From the NCBI GenBank assembly GCA_025612375.1, contig JAAXKN010000025.1, positions 1 to 64,000 of the forward strand: a stretch of DNA of 64,000 bases, given 5' to 3'. The position numbers were made by a program, and so were the translations under genes. Below are positions 1-8,392 of this stretch, one piece after another. The DNA comes from Ignavibacteria bacterium. GTDB lineage: Bacteria > Bacteroidota > Ignavibacteria > Ignavibacteriales > SURF-24. Each line of letters begins with the position of its first letter. Position 1 is the stretch's first letter. The notes beneath the pieces were generated by a model, which worked only from the letters and a program-made list of their open reading frames with translations, did no database searches and was not told where the DNA came from.

Positions 1-32
1 CAGGCCTGCAGCATTAACCGGACCTGAACCAT

Positions 33-287
33 TTAGACTATTCCTTCTTTTACTTCAATTATTTCATCTGCAACAAGGCCGTGGGCTTTGCGGTGGACTT
101 CCTCGGCAGACTTTTTATCCGGGGCTTCACAGAGGCAGAATACTGTTCCATCTTTTTCGTTGAACCAGTATTTCAGGTAGTTTACCCCATAATCCTTCTG
201 CACTTCCAGATCTTTTTTGTGTGCCTCGCCGACTGCCTGGGCTGTCAGGCCGTCAACATGTTTATGTATATCCATATACAAGGGCAT
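33..287 (-). CDS. DUF4242 family small protein
   Basis: An 84-residue cytoplasmic protein that reads as a DUF4242 member: it opens with MPLYMDIHKHVDGLT, has the conserved HKKDLEVQ and KYWFNEKDGTVFCL stretches, and ends with the HGLVADEI signature. Family members have a ferredoxin-like dimeric alpha/beta-barrel fold, and one relative from Streptomyces has been described as nickel binding; the physiological role is unknown. A strong site (AAGGAGA, about 7 bases before the ATG) supports the start. The histidines and Cys in the middle could bind metal, but that is inference. It stands alone at the window edge. Confidence 0.85.
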   Translation of the reverse strand: MPLYMDIHKHVDGLTAQAVGEAHKKDLEVQKDYGVNYLKYWFNEKDGTVFCLCEAPDKKSAEEVHRKAHGLVADEIIEVKEGIV

Positions 288-481
288 AAGTCTCTCCTTT
301 CTTAAATTAGTTCATCAATTAATTTATGAGCGGCTGACATTTTAGCAATCCTATTTTTAGTGCCACAAACCCGTACTTAACGCGCCTGAAATTTCGAAAT
401 GCAGGCTTGCCACTGAATAAGCCCAGAAGTATATTGCAGTACATCATTATTTCTCATCTAAAAGTAATTAGGGTGAATAAT

Positions 482-1747
482 ATGAAGGTCAAACTGCTTC
501 CCCTTTTCCCCTGCATTCTGGTACTTTTCATTACCGGATGCTCAACACTCTATGTTAAAAATGATTTTCACTCAAAGGAGGGCTTTTATAAGGGAGTTAA
601 TGAGAACTCCGGCTCAGCCGGGCTCATCATGAAGAACGATTCCATTATTAGCATAGACGAGCCAAAGATTGCAGAGGATTCAATAAAATGGGAAACGGTC
701 AGTTACAGATTTGCTTTTGACCCCAACTCCATGTCCATAGAGAAGCATGCCGTTCCGCTTAATGAAGTAAAGGCCGTAACGTTTACACATCACTGGGGAA
801 ACAATATTTCCATGGGGGTACTTGCGGGCATGACTATTGGCGGAATTCTTACCAATTACCTGCTTCAGTGGGGGGGAGCATCCAATTCAGGCTATCATGT
901 GAATGACCCTCCGGATTTTCTGCCCGGGGCTGTTTTGGGATTTCTGGCAGGCGGTATTGTGGGCATAATTGTAGGTAAGGATGAAGTTTATATTCTTGAT
1001 GAATCTTTTACTGCAGGAAGCATGGTTAATTATAATTACCGGAATAAGCTGGGAATAAAAATAGCCAGGCAATCGGGTTTTAATTTCGAACTAAAGCAAC
1101 AGGAGGGACATAACAGTGGCTTCACTCACCTGGGCGGTGAAGGGACACCTGGCTTTGCCCTTACAATATATTATAACTATCCCTGCACCCGCCAGCTTTC
1201 AATAAATGGCGAACTGTCGTTTATCTCTGAAGGCTCGGAGGCAAACTATACAATCCTGATTCCAAAGCTTATTCATGACGATTTTTCGGAAGTTACATTT
1301 TTCAGCGGCCAGTCCAAAGAGAAATTAAGCATGCTTGAGGCGGCTCCTGTTGCAAGGCTAAATCTGTGGAGATCGGGTTTTGTGCCTTATATTTTTCTGG
1401 GACCAAAGTTTGACCTGATCTTAAATGCTCAGTCTGGGATAAACAACTTTCTAAGCAATCTGAAATATCAGCCCAATATAATCCAGGTCGGATTATCATC
1501 CAAATACAGGAGATTCGTTTTCGGAACCACATTTGGCGCAGGTATTTCTACTGGCAATCTTCTTCCGGTTGAACTTCTCGTTGAGGCAAGATATAATTAC
1601 GACCTTTCCCAGCGCTTGGAACTTCATTACGATATGCCTGCCGGAGAAAAATTTTTCGATAACTGGTATACCAGAGATCCGGGGAACCAGAAAATGCTTT
1701 ACAGGAGCAGTGAGTTTCAGATTAATATTGGTGCGGCTATTTTCTAG
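482..1747 (+). CDS. Outer-membrane lipoprotein, beta-barrel-like, unknown function
   Basis: A 421-residue predicted lipoprotein. The start at 482 is preferred over an upstream ATG because it places a lipoprotein signal peptide (MKVKLLPLFPCILVLF, lipobox ITGC) exactly at the N terminus. A glycine-rich hydrophobic pair (about residues 95-160, GVLAGMTIGGIL and AVLGFLAGGIVGIIVG) resembles a glycine-zipper membrane hairpin. The C-terminal half has alternating polar and hydrophobic strands and ends in INIGAAIF, as in small outer-membrane barrels. I do not recognise a named family. It converges on the protease gene downstream, with a hairpin between them. Confidence 0.8.
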   Translation: MKVKLLPLFPCILVLFITGCSTLYVKNDFHSKEGFYKGVNENSGSAGLIMKNDSIISIDEPKIAEDSIKWETVSYRFAFDPNSMSIEKHAVPLNEVKAVTFTHHWGNNISMGVLAGMTIGGILTNYLLQWGGASNSGYHVNDPPDFLPGAVLGFLAGGIVGIIVGKDEVYILDESFTAGSMVNYNYRNKLGIKIARQSGFNFELKQQEGHNSGFTHLGGEGTPGFALTIYYNYPCTRQLSINGELSFISEGSEANYTILIPKLIHDDFSEVTFFSGQSKEKLSMLEAAPVARLNLWRSGFVPYIFLGPKFDLILNAQSGINNFLSNLKYQPNIIQVGLSSKYRRFVFGTTFGAGISTGNLLPVELLVEARYNYDLSQRLELHYDMPAGEKFFDNWYTRDPGNQKMLYRSSEFQINIGAAIF

Positions 1748-1765
1748 AAGACTATATAAGAGAAA

Positions 1766-1785
1766 GGGCGAGCCGCCGCTCGCCC
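1766..1785. terminator. Convergent hairpin terminator
   Basis: An 8-bp perfect GC-rich stem (GGGCGAGC / GCTCGCCC) with a four-base loop lies between two convergent genes. It has only weak T-rich flanks, so it probably ends transcription from both sides but may be inefficient. Confidence 0.6.
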
Positions 1786-1809
1786 CATGTAAAAATTAAA
1801 ATGACAGGA

Positions 1810-3150
1810 CTACTTCAGTAATAATGCCTTGAAAGTTTTACTGTTTTGGCCGCATACGGCGTGGATGAAGTAATTTCCGGTGGGAAGTGAATTTGCATTC
1901 CACCTGAACGTATGTTTTCCCGCCTGCATCATGCCGTCATAAAGCCTTTCAACTTCACGCCCGGTTATATCGTAAACTGTAACCCTGGTGTAGCCGCCTT
2001 CCGGAGTCTCAAAGCTTATTGTCGTCTGCCCGTTGAACGGGTTGGGATAGTTAGCCAGAGTAAATTCCTGAACCGACTGTACGGGTTCATCTGACTCAAC
2101 CGAAGTCATATTGTCTCCCGGGAAGAAAGTATATGACACGCCGCCTTTTGCGAACCACGAGGTTGAAAGATCCGTCTTATTAAAAACGTAAGAATACCCG
2201 TTACTCTTTGCAGGGTCGTGAACAATGGGATCCCCGTTTGCATTAAAGCCGGCTACCATTATAAGGTGTCCTGAATATAAGGGTTTGCCGACAGACATTA
2301 CAACGCGGCCCCCGGCTGCAAGTATGTCATAGACCTGGCTCCAGGTACGGTAGCGGGTAACAGCGCCGCTAAGCCCGTTCTGAACCGCATTCTGGACCGT
2401 TCTGGGCCACACACCGTATATTTCCCAATAAGGGTCATAATTGTTTTTTGCGAACTGCAGCGGATCAACCATGATCTTGTAGCTGCGGAGGACCATGGAG
2501 GTGGAAGTAGGAGAACAAATGCTTCCCCCGATGACAGGATCGAGCGCATACTGGTAAAAATGATCGGTCGGGATAAATATAGCCGCAGGCTTATCTTTTA
2601 CAATATTGGTAATATTTACGTTTGAGGTCGTAAGCTTGTCGCTCAGGAAGAAACTAAGCTTGTGAAGGGTTGCCGAAGGCTGGCTTGCAGCGGTCCTTTT
2701 CATAACAACCTGGAACTGCCATTTTGTAAAATATGACGTAAAATCGACCTCGTCTATATTAACTGTGCCCCCTGTAAAGCTTGTGCTGCCATAGGACGGC
2801 CATATGTTGTTTTTCCAATATCCAACTGTAACCCAGCCGGACCAGCTGCCCTTGAAAAAACGCATCAGCACCTTAAAGCTGCTGTTATCATTGGGGACTT
2901 TCCCGTTCCATGAGGGAAGCCCCTCATTGAAAGGATACTTTGATGAATCGGGAGAAAAGATTGTATAACCCTCAGTAACATTGTCCTCGAGGACGATGCT
3001 CTTGCCGTCAGGACCAATTTTCATTCCGCTCATGGATTCAATCTTCTTTACAAGACTGTCCTTTTCAAAAAAGTAGTGCTGGTCGGGATAAGGCTGGCAG
3101 ATGGCCGCGCCGGTTAGGATCAGGAGAAACAGTATCAGTTTATTAGCCAT
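1810..3150 (-). CDS. Secreted C39-like cysteine peptidase with T9SS sorting domain
   Basis: A 446-residue exported protein. A signal peptide (MANKLILFLLILTGAAIC) is followed by a beta-rich region to about 185, then a C39_2/papain-like domain. The probable catalytic Cys212 lies in GGSICSPTSTSM, His295 in SGHLIMVAGF, and Asp312 in VHDPAKSNG. Residues about 365-446 are a type A T9SS-like sorting domain (ANYPNPFNGQTTISF ... KTFKALLLK), which implies transfer across the outer membrane and surface attachment or release. Substrate is unknown; proteins of this build often act on peptide or wall material. AAGGA seven bases before the ATG supports the start. Confidence 0.87.
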   Translation of the reverse strand: MANKLILFLLILTGAAICQPYPDQHYFFEKDSLVKKIESMSGMKIGPDGKSIVLEDNVTEGYTIFSPDSSKYPFNEGLPSWNGKVPNDNSSFKVLMRFFKGSWSGWVTVGYWKNNIWPSYGSTSFTGGTVNIDEVDFTSYFTKWQFQVVMKRTAASQPSATLHKLSFFLSDKLTTSNVNITNIVKDKPAAIFIPTDHFYQYALDPVIGGSICSPTSTSMVLRSYKIMVDPLQFAKNNYDPYWEIYGVWPRTVQNAVQNGLSGAVTRYRTWSQVYDILAAGGRVVMSVGKPLYSGHLIMVAGFNANGDPIVHDPAKSNGYSYVFNKTDLSTSWFAKGGVSYTFFPGDNMTSVESDEPVQSVQEFTLANYPNPFNGQTTISFETPEGGYTRVTVYDITGREVERLYDGMMQAGKHTFRWNANSLPTGNYFIHAVCGQNSKTFKALLLK

Positions 3151-3354
3151 TTGAATTCCTTGTTTTATCTGGTAATGGAGGAAGCGTCAGCTATTGAGTG
3201 CCATAATATAGTGAAAATATTCCATGATATAAAACAGTGTTTTATCCTTTATAACTGCTGCTTCAAAATTCATGAATTGGAATCTTTAGTGATGAAAATA
3301 TACTTTTTTTTGAATAATTTGAAGGTGATAATAATTTAACATTGTAGTATTAAA

Positions 3355-3816
3355 ATGGAAAAAGATATCAGGTGGCAGCAGCGCTTTTCCAACTATAAAA
3401 AAGCACTATCGCAGCTGGAAAAGTTTATTATTCATGGTAATCTAAACGAGCTGGAAAAGCAGGGGCTGGTTAAAGCCTTCGAATATACATATGAACTTGC
3501 CTGGAATACTTTGAAAGATTTTTATGAGAGCCAGGGTGAAGCAGGGCTTCAGGGCAGCCGCGATGCCATTCAGCTTGCATTTAACAGGGGCCTTATAATC
3601 AATGGGACTGATTGGATGCAGATGCTTAAGGACAGAAACCGGACTGCACACATATATAATCTGCAGATTGCTGATGAGATCACAGAGAATATTCTGAAGA
3701 AGTACTTTACTCTATTGACCAGTCTTAAAAATGAATTTGATAAGATCATGAAAAAGGAAAACGGTTCACATCCACCGAAAAGAATTTCTAACTACTATTC
3801 ATCTGCCGGTCTATAA
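3355..3816 (+). CDS. HI0074-type HEPN nucleotidyltransferase substrate-binding protein, orphan
   Basis: A 153-residue all-helical protein of the HI0074 family (TIGR01987-like). It has the KAFEYTYELAWNTLKDF core and a HEPN motif of the R-x4-H type in DRNRTAHIY. Family members normally pair with a small MNT nucleotidyltransferase (HI0073 type), and such pairs act as toxin-antitoxin or nucleotide-modifying modules. Here no MNT gene lies within the flanking intergenic DNA or in the neighbouring genes (protease upstream, peptide deformylase downstream), so it is an orphan. The ribosome binding site is weak. The last 20 residues (SHPPKRISNYYSS) are extra to the family core. Confidence 0.85.
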   Translation: MEKDIRWQQRFSNYKKALSQLEKFIIHGNLNELEKQGLVKAFEYTYELAWNTLKDFYESQGEAGLQGSRDAIQLAFNRGLIINGTDWMQMLKDRNRTAHIYNLQIADEITENILKKYFTLLTSLKNEFDKIMKKENGSHPPKRISNYYSSAGL

Positions 3817-3891
3817 GGAACTCCCCGGCGGGTTCTGTGGTTATTTGTTTGATTTCTGATTATTTTTGTGTTCAAATATTTAGCAAGGTTT

Positions 3892-4458
3892 ATGAAGAAA
3901 AGAATAACAAAAAAGAGTAAATATAAAATTGTGCGCTTCGGTGAGCCCGTACTGCGCGAGACAGCTAAACCGGTAACCGTTTTTCATCACAAACTGCATG
4001 AACTGGTAGACGCACTTACAGATACACTTTTCCGCAGCGAGGATGGCGCCGCAATTGCAGCTCCGCAGATAGGGGTTTCTAAAAGAATTGTAGTAATTGA
4101 TTATGAAGACGAGTATTTGGAACTCCTCAACCCTGAAATACTCTCCTCATCGGGCGAACAGACAGACTATGAAGGCTGCCTTTCATTTCCGGGTTTTATA
4201 GGCAATGTTCCCAGAGCTGAAACCGTCAAGGTGAAATACCAGGACCGCAACGGGAATGAAATTGTAATTGAAAGAAGCGGCAAAATGGCGCGCTGCCTGC
4301 AGCACGAAATTGACCATCTGGACGGGATACTTTTTATTGATAAGGTTACAGACAAGTATCTGGTACACCAGGATACAGATGAAAAGATCAAACTTGCAGA
4401 TGCACTCGATCTTTCAAACGGAAAGGCAGTACCCGGCCAGGAAAAAATAGCTCTTTAG
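3892..4458 (+). CDS. def: Peptide deformylase
   Basis: Removes the N-formyl group from nascent proteins in the cytoplasm, a metal-dependent hydrolysis. All three motifs are visible: motif 1 as GAAIAAPQIG, motif 2 as EGCLSFPG (metal-binding Cys), and motif 3 as QHEIDHLDG (two metal-binding His and catalytic Glu). Motif 1 has Ala where most deformylases have the second Gly of GxGxAAPQ. The ATG at 3892 is chosen over an upstream GTG at 3868 because an AAGG lies just before it and the family starts close to KIVRFGEPVLR. The tail after the catalytic domain is about 30 residues long. An 11-bp hairpin follows. Confidence 0.93.
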   Translation: MKKRITKKSKYKIVRFGEPVLRETAKPVTVFHHKLHELVDALTDTLFRSEDGAAIAAPQIGVSKRIVVIDYEDEYLELLNPEILSSSGEQTDYEGCLSFPGFIGNVPRAETVKVKYQDRNGNEIVIERSGKMARCLQHEIDHLDGILFIDKVTDKYLVHQDTDEKIKLADALDLSNGKAVPGQEKIAL

Positions 4459-4490
4459 CGCAGGCAGGGTTAAAGGAATTTTATTTTAAG

Positions 4491-4517
4491 GGCTGCAGGA
4501 ATAATGTTCCTGCAGCC
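4491..4517. terminator. Bidirectional terminator
   Basis: A perfect 11-bp inverted repeat (GGCTGCAGGAA / TTCCTGCAGCC) with a five-base loop lies between def and the convergent gene on the minus strand. The flanking AT-rich tract on the minus side resembles a poor U-run. Confidence 0.7.
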
Positions 4518-4525
4518 TCAATTAT

Positions 4526-4831
4526 CTATTTCTTTCTTGTATTCATCGCATTTTGAAGGCCTTTCTGCAGGTCCTCCTTGTTCATAACAGGATAAAAATA
4601 TATTTCAGCACCGAATTCCATAAACAACTGTTCAGAAATCTGCGGCATCAAAGACGAGTCGGTCATATCGAAGAAAAAGTATCCGGTACGCCTTCCATTT
4701 TCAGGTAAAAAATACATAGCCTCAGGCTTTAGCATATCTGCAACGGACATTATTGTCGTCTGCAGAGTATTGTCTCTTACAGCTCTGTTGGTCGTCTCTG
4801 TATTCATACAAACTTTCATCAACATTCTCAT
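4526..4831 (-). CDS. Small conserved-looking protein, possible dimeric alpha/beta barrel
   Basis: A 101-residue soluble protein with no signal peptide. A strong GGAGG eight bases before the ATG supports translation. The sequence (NTETTNRAVRD near the N terminus, then PEAMYFLPENGRRTGYFFFD and GAEIYFYPVMNKEDLQKGL) has the length and strand-helix rhythm of small stress-associated dimeric alpha/beta-barrel proteins. I cannot place it in a named family with certainty. It is monocistronic and converges on def. Confidence 0.75.
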   Translation of the reverse strand: MRMLMKVCMNTETTNRAVRDNTLQTTIMSVADMLKPEAMYFLPENGRRTGYFFFDMTDSSLMPQISEQLFMEFGAEIYFYPVMNKEDLQKGLQNAMNTRKK

Positions 4832-5238
4832 AAACTATTCCTCCTTCATATTACTGTTCTGTTATTTTAATGCCTTTGCCCAATCTGAACCAGTAATAAG
4901 TTTAACAGGAAAAGTCCGGCCGTACAGGGATAATGCTTCAAAATCTATCGGACCAGTCAAGATGAATTCAGCAAAGCATTGTATTAATGAAAGCTGAATT
5001 GATCTTAAAAGTCAATGCCTAATAAGACATCCGGTTAATTTCATTATAAGCTAGCAGGCGTTCAGCTCCCGGGAGATACAGTGGATCAGGAACCTGGATG
5101 CGGAAACCGGCCGGGATGATCTGTGGGCATTCGGGCTAAGGGCCCAGCTGTCAATTTAACAAATACAAAGAAAGTACGTTGTTATTCAGTCAGAATCTTC
5201 TATTTTATTTATATCGTCACAACACAATGGGGGTTCAG
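4832..5238. other. Intergenic region without a convincing gene
   Basis: About 400 bases between divergent genes. I see no coding region with a plausible start or family similarity. One inverted repeat, AATTCAGC (4965-4972) with GCTGAATT (4993-5000) and a 20-base loop, is present; its role is unknown. Promoters for both flanking genes must lie here. Confidence 0.5.
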
Positions 5239-5886
5239 ATGAAATCAGCACTTATAGGGGCAAGCGGCTTTGTGGGTTCAGCTATATTAAATGAAGCTTT
5301 AATGCGCGGGCATCATATAACAGCAATTGAAAGACACACTTCGCTCATTAAAGTCCAGGACCGGAAGCTCACAGCAAAAAAATGCGACATATTTAATACA
5401 GATGAGCTTTCAGAAATTCTGCGCGGGCAGGATGCACTAATAAGCGCTTATAACCCGGGCTGGACAAATCCAAAGATCTTTGATGACACAATTCATGGCT
5501 ATCAGTCGATCATCAATGCCGTAAAAAAGGCCGGCCTGAAGCGCATTCTGGTCGTTGGTGGTGCCGGAAGCCTTGAACCGGAACCGGGGCGCCCTCTTGT
5601 GGACCGCGAGGACTTTCCGAAGGACTGGAAAATGGGAGCCATGGCACTGCGCGACGTTCTTAATATGTTCAGACATGAAAATGATCTGGACTGGACATTC
5701 TTCAGCCCGGCAATCAATATTTTCCCTGGCGAGCGCACCGGGAAATTCACTCTGGGAGGCGATGAGCCGGTACTGGATGATAAGGGGCAGGGCAGAATTT
5801 CAGTGCAGGATTATGCCATAGCAATGATAGACGAGCTGGAAAAGCCGAAACATAAAAAACAGCGTTTTACTATAGGATACAGGTAA
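5239..5886 (+). CDS. NAD(P)-binding atypical SDR / NmrA-like oxidoreductase
   Basis: A 215-residue Rossmann-fold protein. It starts with the dinucleotide-binding motif GASGFVG in MKSALIGASGFVGSAIL, carries VVGGAGSLE at the end of the fifth strand, and has the FFSPAINIFPGERTG segment typical of the NAD(P)H-binding (PF13460-like) group. The ATG at 5239 is chosen over one 20 codons upstream because it gives the expected N terminus and a GGGGG-containing site precedes it. It probably reduces a small metabolite or senses redox state; no specific substrate can be read. A strong hairpin follows. Confidence 0.87.
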   Translation: MKSALIGASGFVGSAILNEALMRGHHITAIERHTSLIKVQDRKLTAKKCDIFNTDELSEILRGQDALISAYNPGWTNPKIFDDTIHGYQSIINAVKKAGLKRILVVGGAGSLEPEPGRPLVDREDFPKDWKMGAMALRDVLNMFRHENDLDWTFFSPAINIFPGERTGKFTLGGDEPVLDDKGQGRISVQDYAIAMIDELEKPKHKKQRFTIGYR

Positions 5887-5944
5887 AAACTTACAATTTA
5901 TTTCACGGGGATTTTTAGAAGGTAATGGTATAGGAAAAGGTAAT

Positions 5945-5978
5945 GGGCAGTCTGGAGAAAGTGTCTCTCCAACTGCCC
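5945..5978. terminator. Convergent hairpin terminator
   Basis: A long hairpin formed by GGGCAGT and TGGAGA on the left arm and their complements on the right, with one unpaired base, between two convergent genes. Confidence 0.65.
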
Positions 5979-5995
5979 GTGAAATGTCAGAATGT

Positions 5996-6385
5996 TTAGA
6001 CTTTTGGTTCAACGAGGTCGAACTTGTTTCCGTAAAGATCCTCAAAAACAACTTCAGTTCCCCAGGGGCTCTCAGTTGGAAAACCCTGGAAGTTAACTCC
6101 CTTTGCTTTCATCCTTTCGTAGTCTCTCATACAGTTATCTGTAATAAACGTCATAAAAACGTGGTCAGAAGCCTGCACGCCGATCTTGCTGCGTTTTTCT
6201 TCGGTATCTGCCAGCACGAAGACTATTGCCGTATCGCTTTGCTTCTGGGGAGCTACTGTAACCCATCTGAAACCGTTTCCAAAATCATTATCGGAAATGA
6301 GCTGAAAGCCCATGATGTCTGTATAAAACTGAATAGCTTCATCATAGTTCCTTACCAGGATTGTGATGTGGCCGATATTTTTCAT
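5996..6385 (-). CDS. VOC/glyoxalase-fold protein
   Basis: A 129-residue vicinal-oxygen-chelate family protein: MKNIGHITILVRNYDEAIQFYTDIMGFQL is the typical first beta-alpha-beta unit, and the C terminus has WGTEVVFEDLYGNKFDLVEP. Likely metal ligands are His near residue 6 and Glu near the C terminus. Such proteins isomerise, cleave or bind small molecules such as methylglyoxal adducts or antibiotics; the substrate cannot be told. The ATG at 6385 is preferred over one 12 codons upstream because AAGGAGGT lies nine bases before it. Confidence 0.9.
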   Translation of the reverse strand: MKNIGHITILVRNYDEAIQFYTDIMGFQLISDNDFGNGFRWVTVAPQKQSDTAIVFVLADTEEKRSKIGVQASDHVFMTFITDNCMRDYERMKAKGVNFQGFPTESPWGTEVVFEDLYGNKFDLVEPKV

Positions 6386-6494
6386 TACTAAAAAGACCTC
6401 CTTCTTCAGGGGAAATATCAATTGAAATACAGATACAAAATTAACTAACTCTCCAATAAAACTATATAAACTATCGCAAATATTTGCAAATAAT

Positions 6495-7079
6495 TTACAG
6501 TCTGCTGCTCCCCTTACTTTTGACCTTAATGCCTGTTATCCCATAGTGGTATGGAGGAAGATCTATTACCGGCGAGACCCCGAAGCCGGCCTTTTTCATC
6601 CATAGCTGAATATCTTCAGGTTTAGGCCTGATGGACATCTCGGGCCCGCGCGGAGTGGACGGGTCATAGTTCCAGTGGATTACGGCGATCTTTCCTCCTT
6701 CTGGCATTATCCTATAGGCTTCCTTAAGAAGCCTCAGAGGATCGTGCCCGTGCAGTATGTTAAAAAGCGCAACCGACTGCACAGATTCGTCTTCAAGTCC
6801 CGTCCCCTCGTTTTCAAGATCCCTTAAGAGGACTTCCACATTTGAAAGATCTTTTACCCGGCCTTTAACCTTCTGGATCATTTCCTCTTCAATATCAAAG
6901 GCATAGAGGCGGCCATTGGTCCTGCGGGCAATCTCAGGTGTAAACGTGCCGTAGCCGCAGCCGAATTCCGCAGCATTTCCATCTAGGCGGCTTCCGAAAA
7001 GTCTTTCAATTATCAGCTCCGGATTAAAAAAGCTTTCCCACAACTGTTCTTCAGGCATTCCGCTATCACGAACTTTCAT
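6495..7079 (-). CDS. Class I SAM-dependent methyltransferase
   Basis: A 194-residue Rossmann-like methyltransferase. Motif I is AEFGCGYGTFTPEIA, motif II has the acidic AFDIEEEM, and the post-motif strands LLRDLENEG and SVALFNILHG follow. The PEGGKIAVIHWNYDP region is typical of the Methyltransf_11/25 type that acts on small molecules or lipids. Acceptor unknown. It is transcribed alone, divergent from the acetyltransferase gene to the right. Confidence 0.88.
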   Translation of the reverse strand: MKVRDSGMPEEQLWESFFNPELIIERLFGSRLDGNAAEFGCGYGTFTPEIARRTNGRLYAFDIEEEMIQKVKGRVKDLSNVEVLLRDLENEGTGLEDESVQSVALFNILHGHDPLRLLKEAYRIMPEGGKIAVIHWNYDPSTPRGPEMSIRPKPEDIQLWMKKAGFGVSPVIDLPPYHYGITGIKVKSKGSSRL

Positions 7080-7392
7080 AACCAGCTCTTATTTTAACCT
7101 TGTTAAATCTTCCAGACTAAATTCCGTCCCTCTACCAGTACTCCCTTGAATCCGCATAAAGATTTATGTTTCCTGAAAGTTTTAGAGTTCATTTCCAACT
7201 ATTCTTTTTGCCTTGTCCGAAAAACATAAGAATTACAAGTAGTGGTAAATATCCTACGATTTAGCCAGAAATTCAATTTGATTTTTTTGCATGTTGTTAC
7301 CCTGCAAATCCCTGTTTGATGGAATATCAGGTCAATTATAAGTAAATTAAATGCGGCTGTTCAGAATTTTTCAAAAACAAAAATGTTTTTAT

Positions 7393-7845
7393 ATGGATTC
7401 AAAACTTACCCCTGCGGGCCTTAAGGACCTGGAGCTTGTAGTAACCCTTATGCAGGAGTTCTATAAAATTGAGCACCTGGAGTTTGCCCCTCATTTTCAG
7501 CGCAGGGCAGTGAAGGAGATTCTGGGAAACAGTAACTTCGGGACGGTGCAGATAATTTATGCCGGGGACAGAGTGGCAGGGTATGTGGTTATGACCAACT
7601 GCTACAGCCTGGAGTTCCACGGGCGCTTTGTTTTAATTGACGAACTGTACCTTAGGGAAGGCTTCAGGGGGCGTGGAATTGCAGGATCGGCCATGGAGAA
7701 AATTGAAGAAATCTGTCTTGAAGGGGGCATTCATGCAATAAGGCTTGAAGTGGCAAAGACAAACGTTCGTGCCCAAAAGGTATATGTTAAAGCAGGCTTT
7801 AAGGCCGAGGAACGGGATCTGATGACAAAATGGATAAAGGAGTAA
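7393..7845 (+). CDS. GNAT family N-acetyltransferase
   Basis: A 150-residue GNAT acetyltransferase. The acetyl-CoA binding motif A is visible as LREGFRGRGIAGSAMEKIE (R/Q-x-x-G-x-G/A), followed by AIRLEVAKTNVRAQKVYVKAGF. The acceptor amine is unknown. An ATG at 7351 would add 14 residues (MRLFRIFQKQK...) that do not look like the family; neither start has a clear ribosome binding site, so the start is uncertain. Its last codons run into the next gene's ribosome binding site, so the two are probably co-transcribed and translationally coupled. Confidence 0.88.
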   Translation: MDSKLTPAGLKDLELVVTLMQEFYKIEHLEFAPHFQRRAVKEILGNSNFGTVQIIYAGDRVAGYVVMTNCYSLEFHGRFVLIDELYLREGFRGRGIAGSAMEKIEEICLEGGIHAIRLEVAKTNVRAQKVYVKAGFKAEERDLMTKWIKE

Positions 7846-7850
7846 GGAAA

Positions 7851-8297
7851 ATGGTATTCGATTCAATTTCGAACTTTTATAACTATGTATCAATTCATCC
7901 GCAGTTTAGCAGCGTGTCAGGTTTTCTTAGTGTGGTAAATATAGCCGCCCTCCCGGCCGGCAGACATTTTGTAAATGAGGATGGAGCGTTTGCAAATGTG
8001 GATGAATACAAGACAAAAGATATTTCAGAAGGCTTTATAGAGTTTCACAAAAAGTATATTGATATACAGATCATACTCCGCGGAAAAGAAAAGATAGGAA
8101 TATGCAATAAAGACTCGGCGCGCGAGCTGGAGTTCAATGAAGAAAAGGATTTCGGAAAGCTGGAAGGCAAAGCCGATTTTATTACATTAAATGAAAATTA
8201 CTTTGTCATTTTCTTTCCGCACGACGGCCACATGCCGCAGATAATGGCAGAGAGCCCTGAGAGTGTAAAGAAGATGGTAATAAAAGTGCCCGTGTAA
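7851..8297 (+). CDS. YhcH/YjgK/YiaL (DUF386) family protein
   Basis: A 148-residue cupin-like protein of the DUF386 group. Family landmarks are KTKDISEGFIEFHKKYIDIQ (first metal-binding region), GKEKIGI, and YFVIFFPHDGHMPQ near the C terminus, where His residues bind a divalent metal. Relatives occur in sialic acid and other sugar catabolic operons and may act as sugar anomerases or mutarotases. The ATG at 7851 is chosen because AAGGAG lies just before it; an in-frame ATG at 7830 would overlap the acetyltransferase. No sugar operon is nearby. Confidence 0.88.
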   Translation: MVFDSISNFYNYVSIHPQFSSVSGFLSVVNIAALPAGRHFVNEDGAFANVDEYKTKDISEGFIEFHKKYIDIQIILRGKEKIGICNKDSARELEFNEEKDFGKLEGKADFITLNENYFVIFFPHDGHMPQIMAESPESVKKMVIKVPV

Positions 8298-8392
8298 CTT
8301 AAGGCCTGAAATTGCTTTTTCCCTCAAGCCGTTGACTGCCCCAATAGAGGAATATGGATCGACCGCACGAGGTCATTTATTAAAAAAAAATT

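Noticed and set aside
3151-3339. A 62-codon plus-strand frame before the HEPN gene, as possible missing partner
   Set aside because: It has no nucleotidyltransferase GSxxxG-type motif and reads as an AT-rich random frame.
5984-6391. A 135-codon plus-strand frame
   Set aside because: It is the antisense shadow of the glyoxalase-fold gene, which has AAGGAGGT and family motifs.
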